Both the position numbers and the translations under genes were made by a program. Below, piece after piece: positions 25,381 to 34,600 of a stretch of 64,000 nt of DNA. Within the stretch, counting starts at the first letter, position 1. Each line of letters begins with the position of its first letter. Location: contig NC_135170.1 of the NCBI RefSeq assembly GCF_041146795.1, forward strand, positions 388,826 through 452,825, read 5' to 3'. The stretch is from Maylandia zebra (Eukaryota; Chordata; Actinopteri; Cichliformes; Cichlidae). Below the pieces are notes generated by a model. That model was not told the DNA's origin. It ran no database searches and worked only from the letters and a program-made list of their open reading frames with translations.

Positions 25381-26972
25381 TTTTAATAGTAGGGTGATCA
25401 TTGGCAGTCTTCACAGAAGAAGTAGTTCTGAAAGAAATCATAAATTCTTTGACCATTCTTATAAATAAGGGGGAAAGAGGTCTGCAAAATGTGTTTATGT
25501 TACCTCCTGTCTCTTTCACTAACGAGGCCCTCACCCCGTCAGCTCCAGAATAATAACCACTCAGATAATATTGTAAATATAAAATAAAAAGACTAACATG
25601 AGGAGCCTATAGTCTATAGCGCTCCTCTCGGCAAAGCAAATATTTTTGACACAACCAAGTAGTCAGACGATGATTCTACTTCTTAAAACTATTGGACAGG
25701 TCAGGTATAAAAACCAAAACAAAACGTTTAGCAGCTTCACTGCACTGTGTTTGCACACGGGACTGAAGAAGATAACAGAGGAATTATACCTTTAATTAAA
25801 TATTAATTAAGGATCCAAGCACCCATTTCACACCTTGACTCATGTAATGAAGCACATGATAGTGGGTCACCCACTGGGATAGATACCTGGGGCTGTCCAC
25901 CCAGTCTTAGAACTGACAAAGCTTCTCAGATGAGACGTCTTCAAGAAACTTAAAGAAGTCCAGTTACATTTTTCCCCAAGCTCCTTAGACTACCGTGACC
26001 TGGATGACTGAGAACCTACACAGATATGATGTTAAGCTGCTTTAATGATTCCAAAACCAATTTTGATGAGTATTTGGAATATCTGTCCTGCTGGAACATC
26101 CAGTTTTCTTCACTTGAGGTTAAGTTGAAGACGTTACTCCATCCTCTTTGTGTGGATATACCAGTAGCACTTGCAGCAAAACATCCCCAGAGCACGATGT
26201 CACCACCATGATCCACAGCATATGTGTATACAGGTATATGTAGCACAGACTGTACAGTATCCCACACACTTTTGATGCTTCATCCATGGCTGTTTGATCA
26301 GTTTTACCAGTGTGAACCTGTGTATTATATTGAAAACATGGGCTAATTTATTTATCTTTGACACTACAACAGGTCATCCCACTAAGGAGGGTTGCTTTTG
26401 AAGGTGGTGTTGTAATTAAAGAGTTTAAAAAACTGAACGTGTCTGCGAGCAGCGTTCACAGTAACTGAGAGGTAGGCGTGGCACTGGGGACCGAGCCCCC
26501 CTAAAGGTTACGTCCTAGTCACCCCTGCTGCGCACATCATCTAAACTGTGTCGTGGTTACATTATTAACTTGTGTCGTTAGGGTCTGTGTGCATTAACAG
26601 ACGTCGAACACGATCCTCCTCACCGACTGGATCATGCGCTGATGGATACTCAGCATTTTAGGCCCAACCAAGCTCCATACCGCTAAAGACGCAGGAGATG
26701 GGGCCGTAAAACCCAAAGAAGCCGACCACAGCAAACAAACGTGTCAGTGTAGGAGCGGAGGCGGGGCCCAGGGACGTGTACATCGGTACCTTTGTATGCA
26801 TCAGACAAGCCAACGATCATCGTTTCGCCTTTGTTGTGGAATCAGACTGCGAGCACGTCTCCCACACACACTGCATCTGCTAGCTACGTTACCTCTCTCC
26901 AGGGTTAGGGTTAGCTACCCTGCTAGCTACGTTACCTCTCTCCAGGCACAGCGGTTCTGTCATGGCCGCCAT
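12453..26972 (-). CDS. lin7b: Protein lin-7 homolog B (L27-PDZ scaffold)
   Basis: A scaffold of the CASK-Mint-Lin7 and Crumbs/MPP complexes that places receptors and channels at synapses and basolateral membranes. Five coding exons with consistent phases: 26936-26972, 20202-20320, 19398-19469, 14651-14860, 12453-12713. Exon 1 gives [12 protein letters not shown] and an Asp split over the junction. Exons 2-3 form the L27 domain ([21 protein letters not shown]). Exon 4 starts the PDZ domain with its carboxylate-binding GLGFNIMGG, and exon 5 completes it ([11 protein letters not shown]) and adds the basic SARRRQQH tail. The SYS after QQH and the YEQLYDTL stretch favour lin7b over lin7a and lin7c. 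The last exon stays open to 12453 with an unusual Cys-rich end; a GTTAGT donor at 12549-12544 could instead splice to an unseen exon. Introns 1 and 3 are full of transposons. Confidence 0.93.
13388..13932. mobile_element. hAT MITE in lin7b intron 4
   Basis: 545 bp with inverted ends CAGGGGTGCTCAATA / ...GTGAGCACCCCTG. The 8-bp duplication CTCTACAT is at 13380-13387 and 13933-13940. The first 60 bases hold palindromic GTCGATCGCGATCGAC-type sequence. It encodes no transposase. Confidence 0.93.
13950..14240 (-). mobile_element. Non-LTR retrotransposon fragment
   Basis: The minus strand reads [13 protein letters not shown]...[11 protein letters not shown], the conserved block ahead of the reverse-transcriptase core in RTE/Jockey-type LINEs. 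Only this block remains; it is 5' and 3' truncated in lin7b intron 4. Confidence 0.6.
15083..15370 (+). mobile_element. L2 LINE 3'-end fragment
   Basis: Nearly the same 3' UTR as at 12051-12290 (GCATGTCTTTATCCTGTCTT, GGGGGTCATATGATTGTTGG), continuing to CTTGAGGCAACTATTTTTGTG and GGCTCTATAGACATAAA. A 5'-truncated L2 insertion in a lin7b intron. Confidence 0.85.
15880..15925 (+). repeat. Retroposon 3' tail with (GATTCT)n
   Basis: CCCTCGGGATGAATAAAG followed by TATTCTGATTCTGATTCTGATTCTGAT, a 3' end with microsatellite tail typical of fish non-LTR elements, here heavily 5'-truncated inside a hAT element. Confidence 0.6.
16003..16311. mobile_element. Mariner/pogo-type MITE (nested)
   Basis: Inverted ends of the type GTCCCTCGTTTATCGCGG...ATAACC on the left and ...GGTGAACGTTATAGCGAGGGAC on the right, a widespread vertebrate Tc1/mariner-derived MITE terminus. 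The TA target duplication is not clear. It lies inside the hAT element 15393-17412. Confidence 0.55.
17465..18110 (+). repeat. 'ATAAGGCRC' interspersed repeat, copy B (truncated)
   Basis: Shares long stretches with 53467-54335 (TCCATATATCAAACG/AACGA context, CAGCAGTGACGTTTGTAGGG, GAGATAATCCATCCACAATA) in the same orientation and with copy A in reverse. It lacks the terminal ATAAGGCGC ends, so it is truncated on both sides. Confidence 0.75.
18823..19077 (+). mobile_element. tRNA-derived SINE
   Basis: Contains an internal RNA polymerase III promoter: box A TGGCTCAGGCGG (18830 region) and box B GGTTCGATCCC (18872 region), followed by a tRNA-unrelated body (CTTGGGCAAGATACT, CCAATGCATCCATCGG) and a GAAAAGCGCTGTATAAG 3' end. 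It lies in lin7b intron 3, opposite to the gene. Confidence 0.85.
20455..20815 (-). mobile_element. Tc1-like transposase 3' remnant
   Basis: The minus strand encodes [11 protein letters not shown] followed, after a frameshift, by a [18 protein letters not shown] block. These are the second Asp and Glu regions of the DDE catalytic domain of Tc1/mariner transposases. It is inactive: frameshifted and lacking the N-terminal half. It lies in lin7b intron 1, just upstream of exon 2. Confidence 0.7.
21305..21597 (-). mobile_element. L2 LINE fragment (inverted)
   Basis: Reverse complement of the L2 C-terminal and 3' region seen at 11660-11880: CCAGGCTGGACGACTGTAAT, CTGCTGCAAGAGTCCTGACA, and CTCCTCACATACAAGGTCTT are shared. 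A truncated copy in lin7b intron 1. Confidence 0.85.
21838..23212. mobile_element. hAT element in lin7b intron 1
   Basis: 1375 bp with ends TAGAGCTGGGCGATATGAG / ...CTATCGCCCAGCTCTA. The 8-bp duplication ATTTAAAC is at 21830-21837 and 23213-23220. Same terminal family as 8071-9509. It contains an internal segment beginning GGCTACGTCCACATGTACAC, another known style of fish interspersed repeat, and a poly(T) run at about 23090-23111. No transposase. Confidence 0.93.
23365..23455 (-). repeat. hAT MITE terminal relic
   Basis: On the minus strand this reads AGAGATGGGCAGTGACACG and then TAATCCGATTACTTTTTTC, the usual terminus of a very common fish hAT MITE. Only one end is present. Confidence 0.6.
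23455..23680. mobile_element. Rearranged R4-type LINE pieces
   Basis: Bases 23455-23600 read on plus as an RT segment ([27 protein letters not shown]). Bases 23601-23675 are the reverse complement of the 3' end of the same family (compare 25095-25170: CTCTGTCCAGAAGAGCGCAG and GGACCCTCAAGCTCCCAG). The two halves of one family are joined head to head. Confidence 0.7.
23683..23850 (+). mobile_element. L2 LINE 3'-region fragment
   Basis: CATGTCTTTATCCCGTCTTC, CTCACCCCAACC and GGTTCTGCCAGAGGTTTCTT match the L2 3' region at 12051-12160 and 15090-15190. It abuts the rearranged R4 pieces. Confidence 0.8.
24120..25215 (+). mobile_element. R4/Dong-like (Rex6-type) LINE, RT remnants and endonuclease domain
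   Basis: The plus strand holds degraded RT blocks ([18 protein letters not shown] near 24265, then AWIDYK near 24410) and an intact 225-codon frame at 24496-25173. That frame contains a C-x2-C-x7-H-x4-C zinc motif ([18 protein letters not shown]) followed by a restriction-like endonuclease core: [18 protein letters not shown], and [10 protein letters not shown], then a [12 protein letters not shown] strand. This order (RT, then CCHC, then PD-(D/E)XK-type nuclease) defines the R2/R4 group; the motif wording matches fish Rex6. Upstream RT is internally deleted, so it cannot be active. It lies in lin7b intron 1, plus strand. Confidence 0.85.
25274..25378. repeat. (AT)n microsatellite
   Basis: About 85 bases of alternating AT, with an ATGTATAT interruption near 25321, preceded by GTACGTGTGTG. 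It starts about 60 bases after the R4 element's poly(A)-like end. Confidence 0.95.
25840..26270 (-). mobile_element. Tc1-like transposase relic and adjoining interspersed repeat
   Basis: The minus frame 26016-26267 reads VLWGCFAAS...ENWMFQQD...LESLKQLNI, the central DDE region of a Tc1-type transposase (WGCFAASGTG and QQDN-like blocks), with the catalytic neighbourhood eroded. Bases 25840-26020 carry a different dispersed repeat (minus strand: AGACGTCTCATCTGAGAAGC, CTGGGTGGACAGCCCCAGGT) of uncertain class. Confidence 0.55.
26877..26946 (-). repeat. Tandem duplication of the lin7b exon-1 5' splice site
   Basis: Bases 26877-26903 and 26920-26946 are identical 27-mers, 43 bp apart, separated by a GTTAGGGTTAG-containing spacer. 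On the minus strand each carries the last exon bases and the donor (CTGGAGAGAG|GTAACG). The upstream copy is the true exon-1 donor; the second is a ready alternative donor 43 nt further on. Confidence 0.85.
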
Positions 26973-27200
26973 GTCTGCTTCTTTAGCCGGGTGGTAGTAC
27001 GAGGACATCATCGCGGACTCGGTGCACACTGATCCAACGAACACCTCGTATGGCCGATTAATGTTGTTCACAGCAGTGCGTGGCCCATCGTTGCCCACAG
27101 CCTGCTTAGCATCGTGAGTGGAGCTTCGAGACTACAACCTGACGCAGCAGCTCTCCTCCAGCTGCGGCTTCAGTGCGCGAAGCAGCGATGTCATCTACGC
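26973..27200 (-). promoter_or_regulatory. lin7b 5' UTR and promoter region
   Basis: Sequence upstream of the lin7b ATG at 26972 on the minus strand. The start context is GCAGACATGGCGGCCATG, with an upstream in-frame ATG-ATG at 27027-27022 that would extend the protein if used. The stretch is relatively CpG-rich. The transcription start is not visible; extent is inferred. Confidence 0.45.
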
Positions 27201-27481
27201 AGGACTCATGTGCTCCACGCACTGACACAACAAAGGACATCCCTCACACACTTGCAGTATCTGCTGTTGTCTGATGGGCGTTTTTAATATTTATCACCCA
27301 GCTGAAAGGCTGATAGAGCACTGCTACATGTGCTCTGGATATCCTGTAACTGGCCTTGTTGGTCTGGGGTGACAGGTTTGTAAGAACTGATCGGAGACTA
27401 CGAAATAAAACATTTGGCACAGACTCATGGACAAAGGATGCAAAGTGAATGGCGTGAAACTTTCTGGCTTTAAGTCACATC

Positions 27482-27487
27482 TTTATT
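27482..27487 (-). terminator. snrnp70 distal polyadenylation signal candidate
   Basis: AATAAA on minus (TTTATT on plus) 416 bases past the stop. A second, stronger-placed signal is at 27677-27682. Confidence 0.45.
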
Positions 27488-27676
27488 AAAATGTCCTTGC
27501 AAATATTACCAACAGCAGGAGATTAATAAAAAGGAATAAACAGAAGAGCTCATAACTGCCACAACACTACATCTTCAACCTGACAGGATGCTCATCGGGA
27601 CACATTTACCAAACTCACGTGGCTGCTAGATCTGGAAATTAAAACGGCTACACCATCGACCCATTTCAAAACAAAG

Positions 27677-27682
27677 TTTATT
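27677..27682 (-). terminator. snrnp70 proximal polyadenylation signal
   Basis: AATAAA on the minus strand, 221 bases beyond the stop codon at 27903. In transcript order it follows a C20A8 homopolymer pair (27722-27695). Confidence 0.6.
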
Positions 27683-27694
27683 TGTGTCTGTTTG

Positions 27695-27722
27695 TTTTTT
27701 TTGGGGGGGGGGGGGGGGGGGG
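27695..27722. repeat. T8-G20 homopolymer tract in the snrnp70 3' UTR
   Basis: Plus strand shows 8 T followed by 20 G. In the transcript it is C20 then A8. The plus strand could form a G-quadruplex. Length is unreliable in sequencing. Confidence 0.85.
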
Positions 27723-27902
27723 ACTACAACCAAAACCATCGCTACAGTAAAATGAGAGTGTGATGTAGTGGCACACATTAGTGGGGTCATGTTGAGCGTA
27801 CCATGACACCAGGTTACAGAAACAGACTGACAGGAAGGCTCTGACATCACAAAGGTCAACGAACACAGACGGTGTACGAGACGCTCCGACGGGCGCTTCG
27901 TT

Positions 27903-30900
27903 TCAGTACTCGTCTCCTGCAGCCTCCATCTTGTAGCCATTTTCACTGGAAACGTAGCCATCAGCTGACGGCGCAGACTGCTGGCCCGCCATCATCCCAT
28001 CCTGGCTGTATTCCTCCATCTGTGGCGGCACTCCTCCATCATCCTCGTTTACCATGTCGTCTTGAGGGCCCATGTCATCTCGCAGGGAGCTGTGCCGTTC
28101 CTCTCGCCGATCGCCCCTGTCTCTCTCGCCACGCTCCCGTTTGTGCTCCCTGTCTCTGTCCCGATCTCCCCTGCGTCTGTCCCTGTCCCTGTGGCTACGC
28201 CTTCTGTCCCTGTCCCTGTCTCTACGCTCCTCTAAGCCCTCACTCGCTTCTCCCTCGTGCTCCTCCAGCATGCGCTCTCCGACCTCGGGGGCAGCTTCTC
28301 CTTGGCCGATCTCCTCCCCTCCTTCTGGCCCCTTCGCCCTGTCCCTGTCTCTTTTACGATCTCTGCTCCTGCTCCTTCTCTTCCGGTCTCGACTCCTCTC
28401 CCTGCTCCTGCTGTCTCCTCCCGATGCCGCCCCACGCTCCCTTTCGCGATCTCGACGCCGGTTACTACCACTGTTGTCCTCTGCTGCTACGATCTGTCGG
28501 TCCCTTTCTCGCTCCTGGGAACGGGTGTGGCGACGGCGTTCGCGAGATCGGGACCGGCGACGCTCTCTGTCCTTGTCCCTGTCCCGTTCACGGCTGCGTT
28601 CCCTCCGGTCTCCACGGTCACGGTCACTGTGGGCAGCACAGTTGCAATAAGTATTTACAGCAGTTTGTATTTTTACGTCAAATTACAAATGTAGAACGAA
28701 GACCCACCCCCCAAGAGGACGGTCGTCATAGCGTGACGCGTCATCTCGACCAGAGTGCTTGATGTTGACATCAGCGCCGCCTCGCCTGGTGCCACCCAGT
28801 CCACCACCTAGACAGAGAAACCACAAACATTTCTAACATGTTCATGAGAAGTCCGCTTTCTTCAGGCGAATGTTTACAGCGCCACCTTGTAAAAACAAAG
28901 GCGCTGCACATTACAGTCCCACAGTGGAGGGACGCCTAACGGCGAACAACTTAGAAAGCAGTGCTCACCTAGCCTGCGAGGACGCCACCCTTTGACAGTA
29001 CGTCCTCTTTCCACGTCCACCAGGACCCTTCTGCCATCAATCTTCTTCCCGTCAGCATGCTTATAGGCGGCTGGAGAAGAGTAACGGGAAGAGGGAAGAT
29101 AAAAGGTGAGGAAAGGGAGCGAGGGAATATGGCTAAGGAAACAAACAGTGCATTATTATACTGACCAGGAGCAGGCGAAGCCGACATGGCTGCTCTCTGG
29201 GCAAAAGTCGAAGGATAATGGGAGTAGACTTCCTTCCACCCGAAGAGTGATTGTTACATTACACCGTTTCTTTTACTTACTCGGGGTCCTACACCAGCTA
29301 CACCAAAGAGCTGCTGTTTGATAGACTAAGGTGCTGTTTCATAAAGCTGTGGCATGTTTGGATTCACTGCTGCTAAACCTTTGTGCCACCCGCTGACACG
29401 TCTACAATAAGACTTTGTTTTCTAGAAGATTTAAATGCATCGAGCTGTTGGTAAAAAGCTGCAGCAGCTTCTGTTATTACACAAAGCTGCTTTCATTTAC
29501 AGGTTTACTGAGAGCAACATACAGTAGGAACATCAGCACCTGGCAAACTGTCCACTCGTGTACCACACAATGTTATGACCCATGTTGACTGATGGAAGAA
29601 CGTGCCACGGTCCAGACTAAGCTACTTGATGTGTGGAGCCAAGGCTAAAACGTTACCATCCATGAAAGGGGCCTTACCAAAACCCTCCAGACACAACATC
29701 ATTTCACTGATAAGAGTTCAGAAAGGCTCAGGCCGAGCTTTAAGGCCTCACTAAAGTACCTCCACACCACGACAGTGTCACAGCACATCTACTTACCATA
29801 CCCCGAACCCTTTCCCTCTTCAAGAAGGATTTTACCACCAGTCCTACTGACATGGACCACGTGGGGAAAAGGAAACGTGGAAAAATATAAAACAAAAACC
29901 CAAAACAAACAAAACTGGGCTTCTTTGCAGGACTGGCTTTATCACAACTCCAACCTACTGAGAAAGAAATGTTCCTAACACTGGCATGCCATGGATGTGT
30001 AGGCTGAGATGCATTCAGTGCGCAGATGTTATAAACTGGAATTGTAAAAACTAGCACCTGGAAACTTTGGCCCCGGGCGGTCATTTCCTGTTGCATTTAC
30101 TGTCTGCTGGATACGCAGTGACAATCATTAAAGCTAAGTGAGAGCGAGACTGAGAACCACAACGGTTTGTTTGTGGCTGCGCAAAGGGGCTGATCACATG
30201 ACCCCGACAAGCCTGGTTGAGGGAAGAAAACCCAAACTGGGGGGCTCATACACGACACTCGGAAACTTCAAGTGAATCATGTTAAAGATAGTCAAAGATG
30301 TTTTGCAGCCCCTGCACTAACTTATCCATTTTGTTGGGGACCCATCCTGGAACACTTATTCTTTGAGCTGACAGCACAGGAACCTCTTGATTAGCGTGTG
30401 GAGCTTCACTCTTCACTGTGATGAACAACAAGATTATCAGTAAATAAATGATGAGATTAAAGCTTTTTGGTGACAGTCTGCAGTTTGTAAGGCTGCCAAG
30501 TTAAGCATTGCAGCAATTTAGTGCTGTGCAATGAGAAAGACTGCAAACTCCACGTCACAACAAACTCCAGCTAATGCGAATGGCAGCCATTTAATCATGC
30601 GTGTGGCTCTCTCAGGCTCAGCTACCACTGCCTTCATTAACCTGAGGTGACATTTAGGACAGGCGGTCGGGTGCGTTCAATGGTAAAAGTCTGAATAAAA
30701 GCTCTTTAGGGTCTGCAAGAAGACGCTTTACCCATTGAACCCTATCCCTATGTAGGAGATGGAGGGTGGAAAAAAATCTTACCCATCATACAAACCCATT
30801 ATACCAACCATATACTGAGCTGTGGTAGTAGGGTGTAGATGTATCATAACCATCATCATCTGCCAGCCAGCTCTGGCCAATAGCCATCACAGATTGGCGG

Positions 30901-31470
30901 CTGCAGTGGCAATGAGAACAACATACAGTTAATACACTGTTTACCCCACATTCCCCATCAGTTCATCCCCTGCTCCAACTACACAACTGTGATTCAGCAA
31001 CTCTGGTCTTGAAGAGCTGATTGCACCAACATCCCAGAATGGCGTCATTGTGTTCGATGACACCATTCGACTAAAGAGACAGTATTTACTGTGGCATCGC
31101 CACCAGCTTAACGTATCTCGCTAGTGTGGAAAGGCTGAATTAATCTCACCATGACCAGGGTTGAAGACCACCGATAAAAGTTTGTAAAACGTGGGCTTTG
31201 ACACATGTCTGGTAAAAAACCCATTCAATGCTTGGTGACCAGTCTGACTATGTGCTTACCATTATAGTCCAACCGGGAGAGCTGCTCTTCCACAAAGCTA
31301 CAAGGCCTAACAGTTAAAAAGACAATGTGCCTTTGACAGGCAAAGATGTTCAGGCTCACAAATGAAACAGTTGACCCCGCCCCCACACACAAGATGCAAA
31401 AAAGAAAACAAGTCTTTATTGCTGAGAACACCGTTCTTAGACCAGACTGATGACACGCAACACGCACGTT

Positions 31471-31525
<55 letters not shown>

Positions 31526-31577
31526 GTTCTCACACACACACACGCACACACACACACACGCACGTTCTCACACACAC

Positions 31578-31617
<40 letters not shown>

Positions 31618-34600
31618 CAGAGCTCCAGCACTAACCAGCAGCTGGGCTCTCACTCAGCAGCAGTCACTACAGAGAAAGCTGCTGCTGTTACAGAGCTGCA
31701 GAGGAGAAACGCCCTGCACACAGTATTTGGTCTTTAAGTAACATAACTATGTTTGGGTTCATATTGGTACTCACAGTGCATGTCTCTCTCATGCTCATAT
31801 TCAATGAATGCAAAGCCCCGCGGCTTCCCCGTCCTCTTGTTGTAGACTATGTAAATCTGGAACAACAGTAGAAGAAAAGAATATATCACAATATAAATCA
31901 TTACCGCACATGCTTCAAATTATACGGTGATATGGATTTTAGGCCATATCGTGCAGGCCTGGGCAACAGTAACTCACATCACAAGTTGTTACAACCAAAG
32001 TAAGCAGAAGAGCATCCTGAATGTGCATGCACTGACAGCAACACGCCCACCTAGGACCAGGACACGCCCCTCTGCTGATGGCTGCCTCCAGCAGGATAAC
32101 ACACCGTGTGATAAAGTCGATCAGTTTCTTGAACATGACAATCAGTTCATTGTGGATAAATGAGCTCTGGGTCACAGATGTGAATCCATCAGAGTGCTAC
32201 TGAAACATGGAGGAGCTGGAGTTCAGCATCATGGATGTGCATGAAGGCGATACGGACTACAGTTTGAGGAATCCATGAGTTTTTCTCTTCAGGTGAACAT
32301 GGAGTCCAACCTGTTACTATCAGGGTGGACCTTAAGTGGCTGGTGAGTTTACGCCTGAGCGACCTGCCCAGCACGTGCACATGCGTTAGCTTGTCTTCAT
32401 AATAGAAGTACTGAACACATCGTCGATCTTTGATGTTCTAAAGGTGCTACTGACATCAAAGTCAGTAACAAGGCATGCTACACACACGCAACACATCCAA
32501 CCACAGCTGTGCATAAAGGATGTGTAATAACGAGGAATGGGAGAAAGCTGACAGCTGCTGTATGCACAAACCAGTCCGGTCCTCAGGTGTGGTTCTGGAC
32601 CAACAAACACGGACTGGTATTACGGCATCCAAACAGCCCTTTCCCACTACTACCAGCTTGGCTCAACTGGACTTTGATCATTTTCCATGACAATCGAGTA
32701 CCAGCTAATGTGCGTGGGGTTGTTATAGCAACACTCGTGGTTTCACGACACAGGAGCACGTCGAGGGAACAGCATGCCCCTGCTCCGTGTAGCTCGCTGT
32801 CAGACTCGGGGACCACGGTGTGTCGTTGTCAAGACAACAGAGGTTTGGGTTTGAATGAGCTGCTCTCCTGATTCAACGACGATGAGTTCAGTTTGGCTCT
32901 CCTGTGACCAGTTTATTGTGAAATGATCACTTCTCCACTACGGCCCAGCACTGCTGCAGAGTTTAGAGATGTTTCTGTAACCAGTGCCACCAGTTTGGAA
33001 AGGTCATGAGAGAGCTCACTGGTTCTCCTCATAATGAGACGTTCCTTGTGTGACACCTCGGTAACGACACAGCTTTGTGCAGGTTGGGATTGAACGAGCT
33101 GCCGTGACTCGGCCTTCAACACTTCATTTATGCACAGCCATGATTTCAACAGATGAGCTGTTAGTGACATCTGGAGAAAAGCTCATGTCAGAGCACCTTT
33201 AGAAAGACACTGGACTTCAACTGGACACGTGTCCGGCACACGAGCCCGACAGTCAATGCAATTATTACAGCATGTGGAAAGTACTCCAATAATCAAGAGT
33301 AACATTTGTCTTCCTGTAGAAAGTGACCTGCAACCGTTTTAAAGGCTAACCTTGATATCTTTGTTGCATGACACTGATACTGTGAGACTGCAGAACAGGC
33401 TTAGCTGGATCTGGACGGCTGGAAGCGCGGCTCAAACATCCTGTTCGATTCACCATTGCTGCACAGCTACATTTGATAGTTAAGGGGCAACACACAAGTG
33501 TGCCGATGCCAGGTGTGTACTGTACGCGACAATTGAAAATAGTAGTAACTGAATAAATAAGACATTAAGCACAACATTACTCAGACGGGACCGTGTAAAC
33601 GTACCCGTTTGATGGGGCCGTACACTTCAAATTCTCGGCGAAGCTTGGACTCAGTGGTGTCATAATTCTGTAGAAAGAAGATATTTAGAGTTCACACAGA
33701 CAGGTAACACCAAACCCAACAAACCCAAGCCCAACACACTTGGGCAGGCAGCTATTTGAATATACTAACCACTCGTGCCACAAACAGAGTCTTGAAGGCA
33801 TCGCCCTGTGCGTTGGGGTCATTATGAGGGTCCCCTGATAGCATGTGAACAGAAAAGCAACATTAGGCCAAGTCACCACATCATGCAGCGTTTGCAGAGC
33901 GTGTGCCGTGTCAGGAACTTACAAAGCTTCAGCTCTGTCTCTACTACTGCTTGCCTCCTTTCAATCTTCTCTCGTCTCTACAAAAACAAAAGATTCACAG
34001 AAATGGTTAGTGCTCAGCTTTCTTAACGATCGTTGCTTTGTTCTCAGAAAACCGGACACATACAGACTTCACAGAGCTTCATCTGTTCTAGTCTCTTTCA
34101 GCATTGGATTAAATTCATTCCCACCTCTAAATTCTTCACAAAACACCCCATAAAGTTACAAGATGCCCGTTTCCACTGATCACCTGTCAGATGGTATGTC
34201 TACAGCCTGACTGGAGCCCCAGCTGTGGTAAATAAAGCGAACTGGACATTATTTGGAAAGAAACACTTTCTCTATAAAAAGGTCCCACAGCTGACAGTCC
34301 AAGTCAGAGAACACCCAAGCTGTGAAGTCCAAGGAGTTGTCCTCAGAGGCTGGATTGTAGGTGAAGGAGGCTGCAGAAAAACGTGTGCAGTATTTAAGGT
34401 CCCAAAGAGCACCGCGGCCTCCATCGTCTACACATGGACGAAGTCTGGAACCACCAGCACTTCCAGAGCCGGCTGCCTGGCTGATCTGTGCAGCTGTAGT
34501 TGAGGGTCTTGATCAGGGAGAACCTGACTCTGAAAGAGCTCCAGTGTGGAAAGAAGAAGAAGAACAACCAGATCCCACGGTGCTCAAACCCTGTGCTGTC

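Noticed and set aside
26901-26914. GTTAGGGTTAG as an interstitial telomere repeat
   Set aside because: Less than two TTAGGG units; better explained as the spacer of the local 43-bp duplication.
27872-28762. 296-codon plus-strand open frame rich in Cys, Pro and Leu
   Set aside because: It is the antisense shadow of the RD/RS-rich last exon of snrnp70; arginine codons read backwards stay open.
31450-31653. Threonine-histidine or valine-cysteine open frames; also a CRISPR-like look
   Set aside because: Translation of a CA dinucleotide array; the repeated GCACGTTCTCACAC has no unique spacers.
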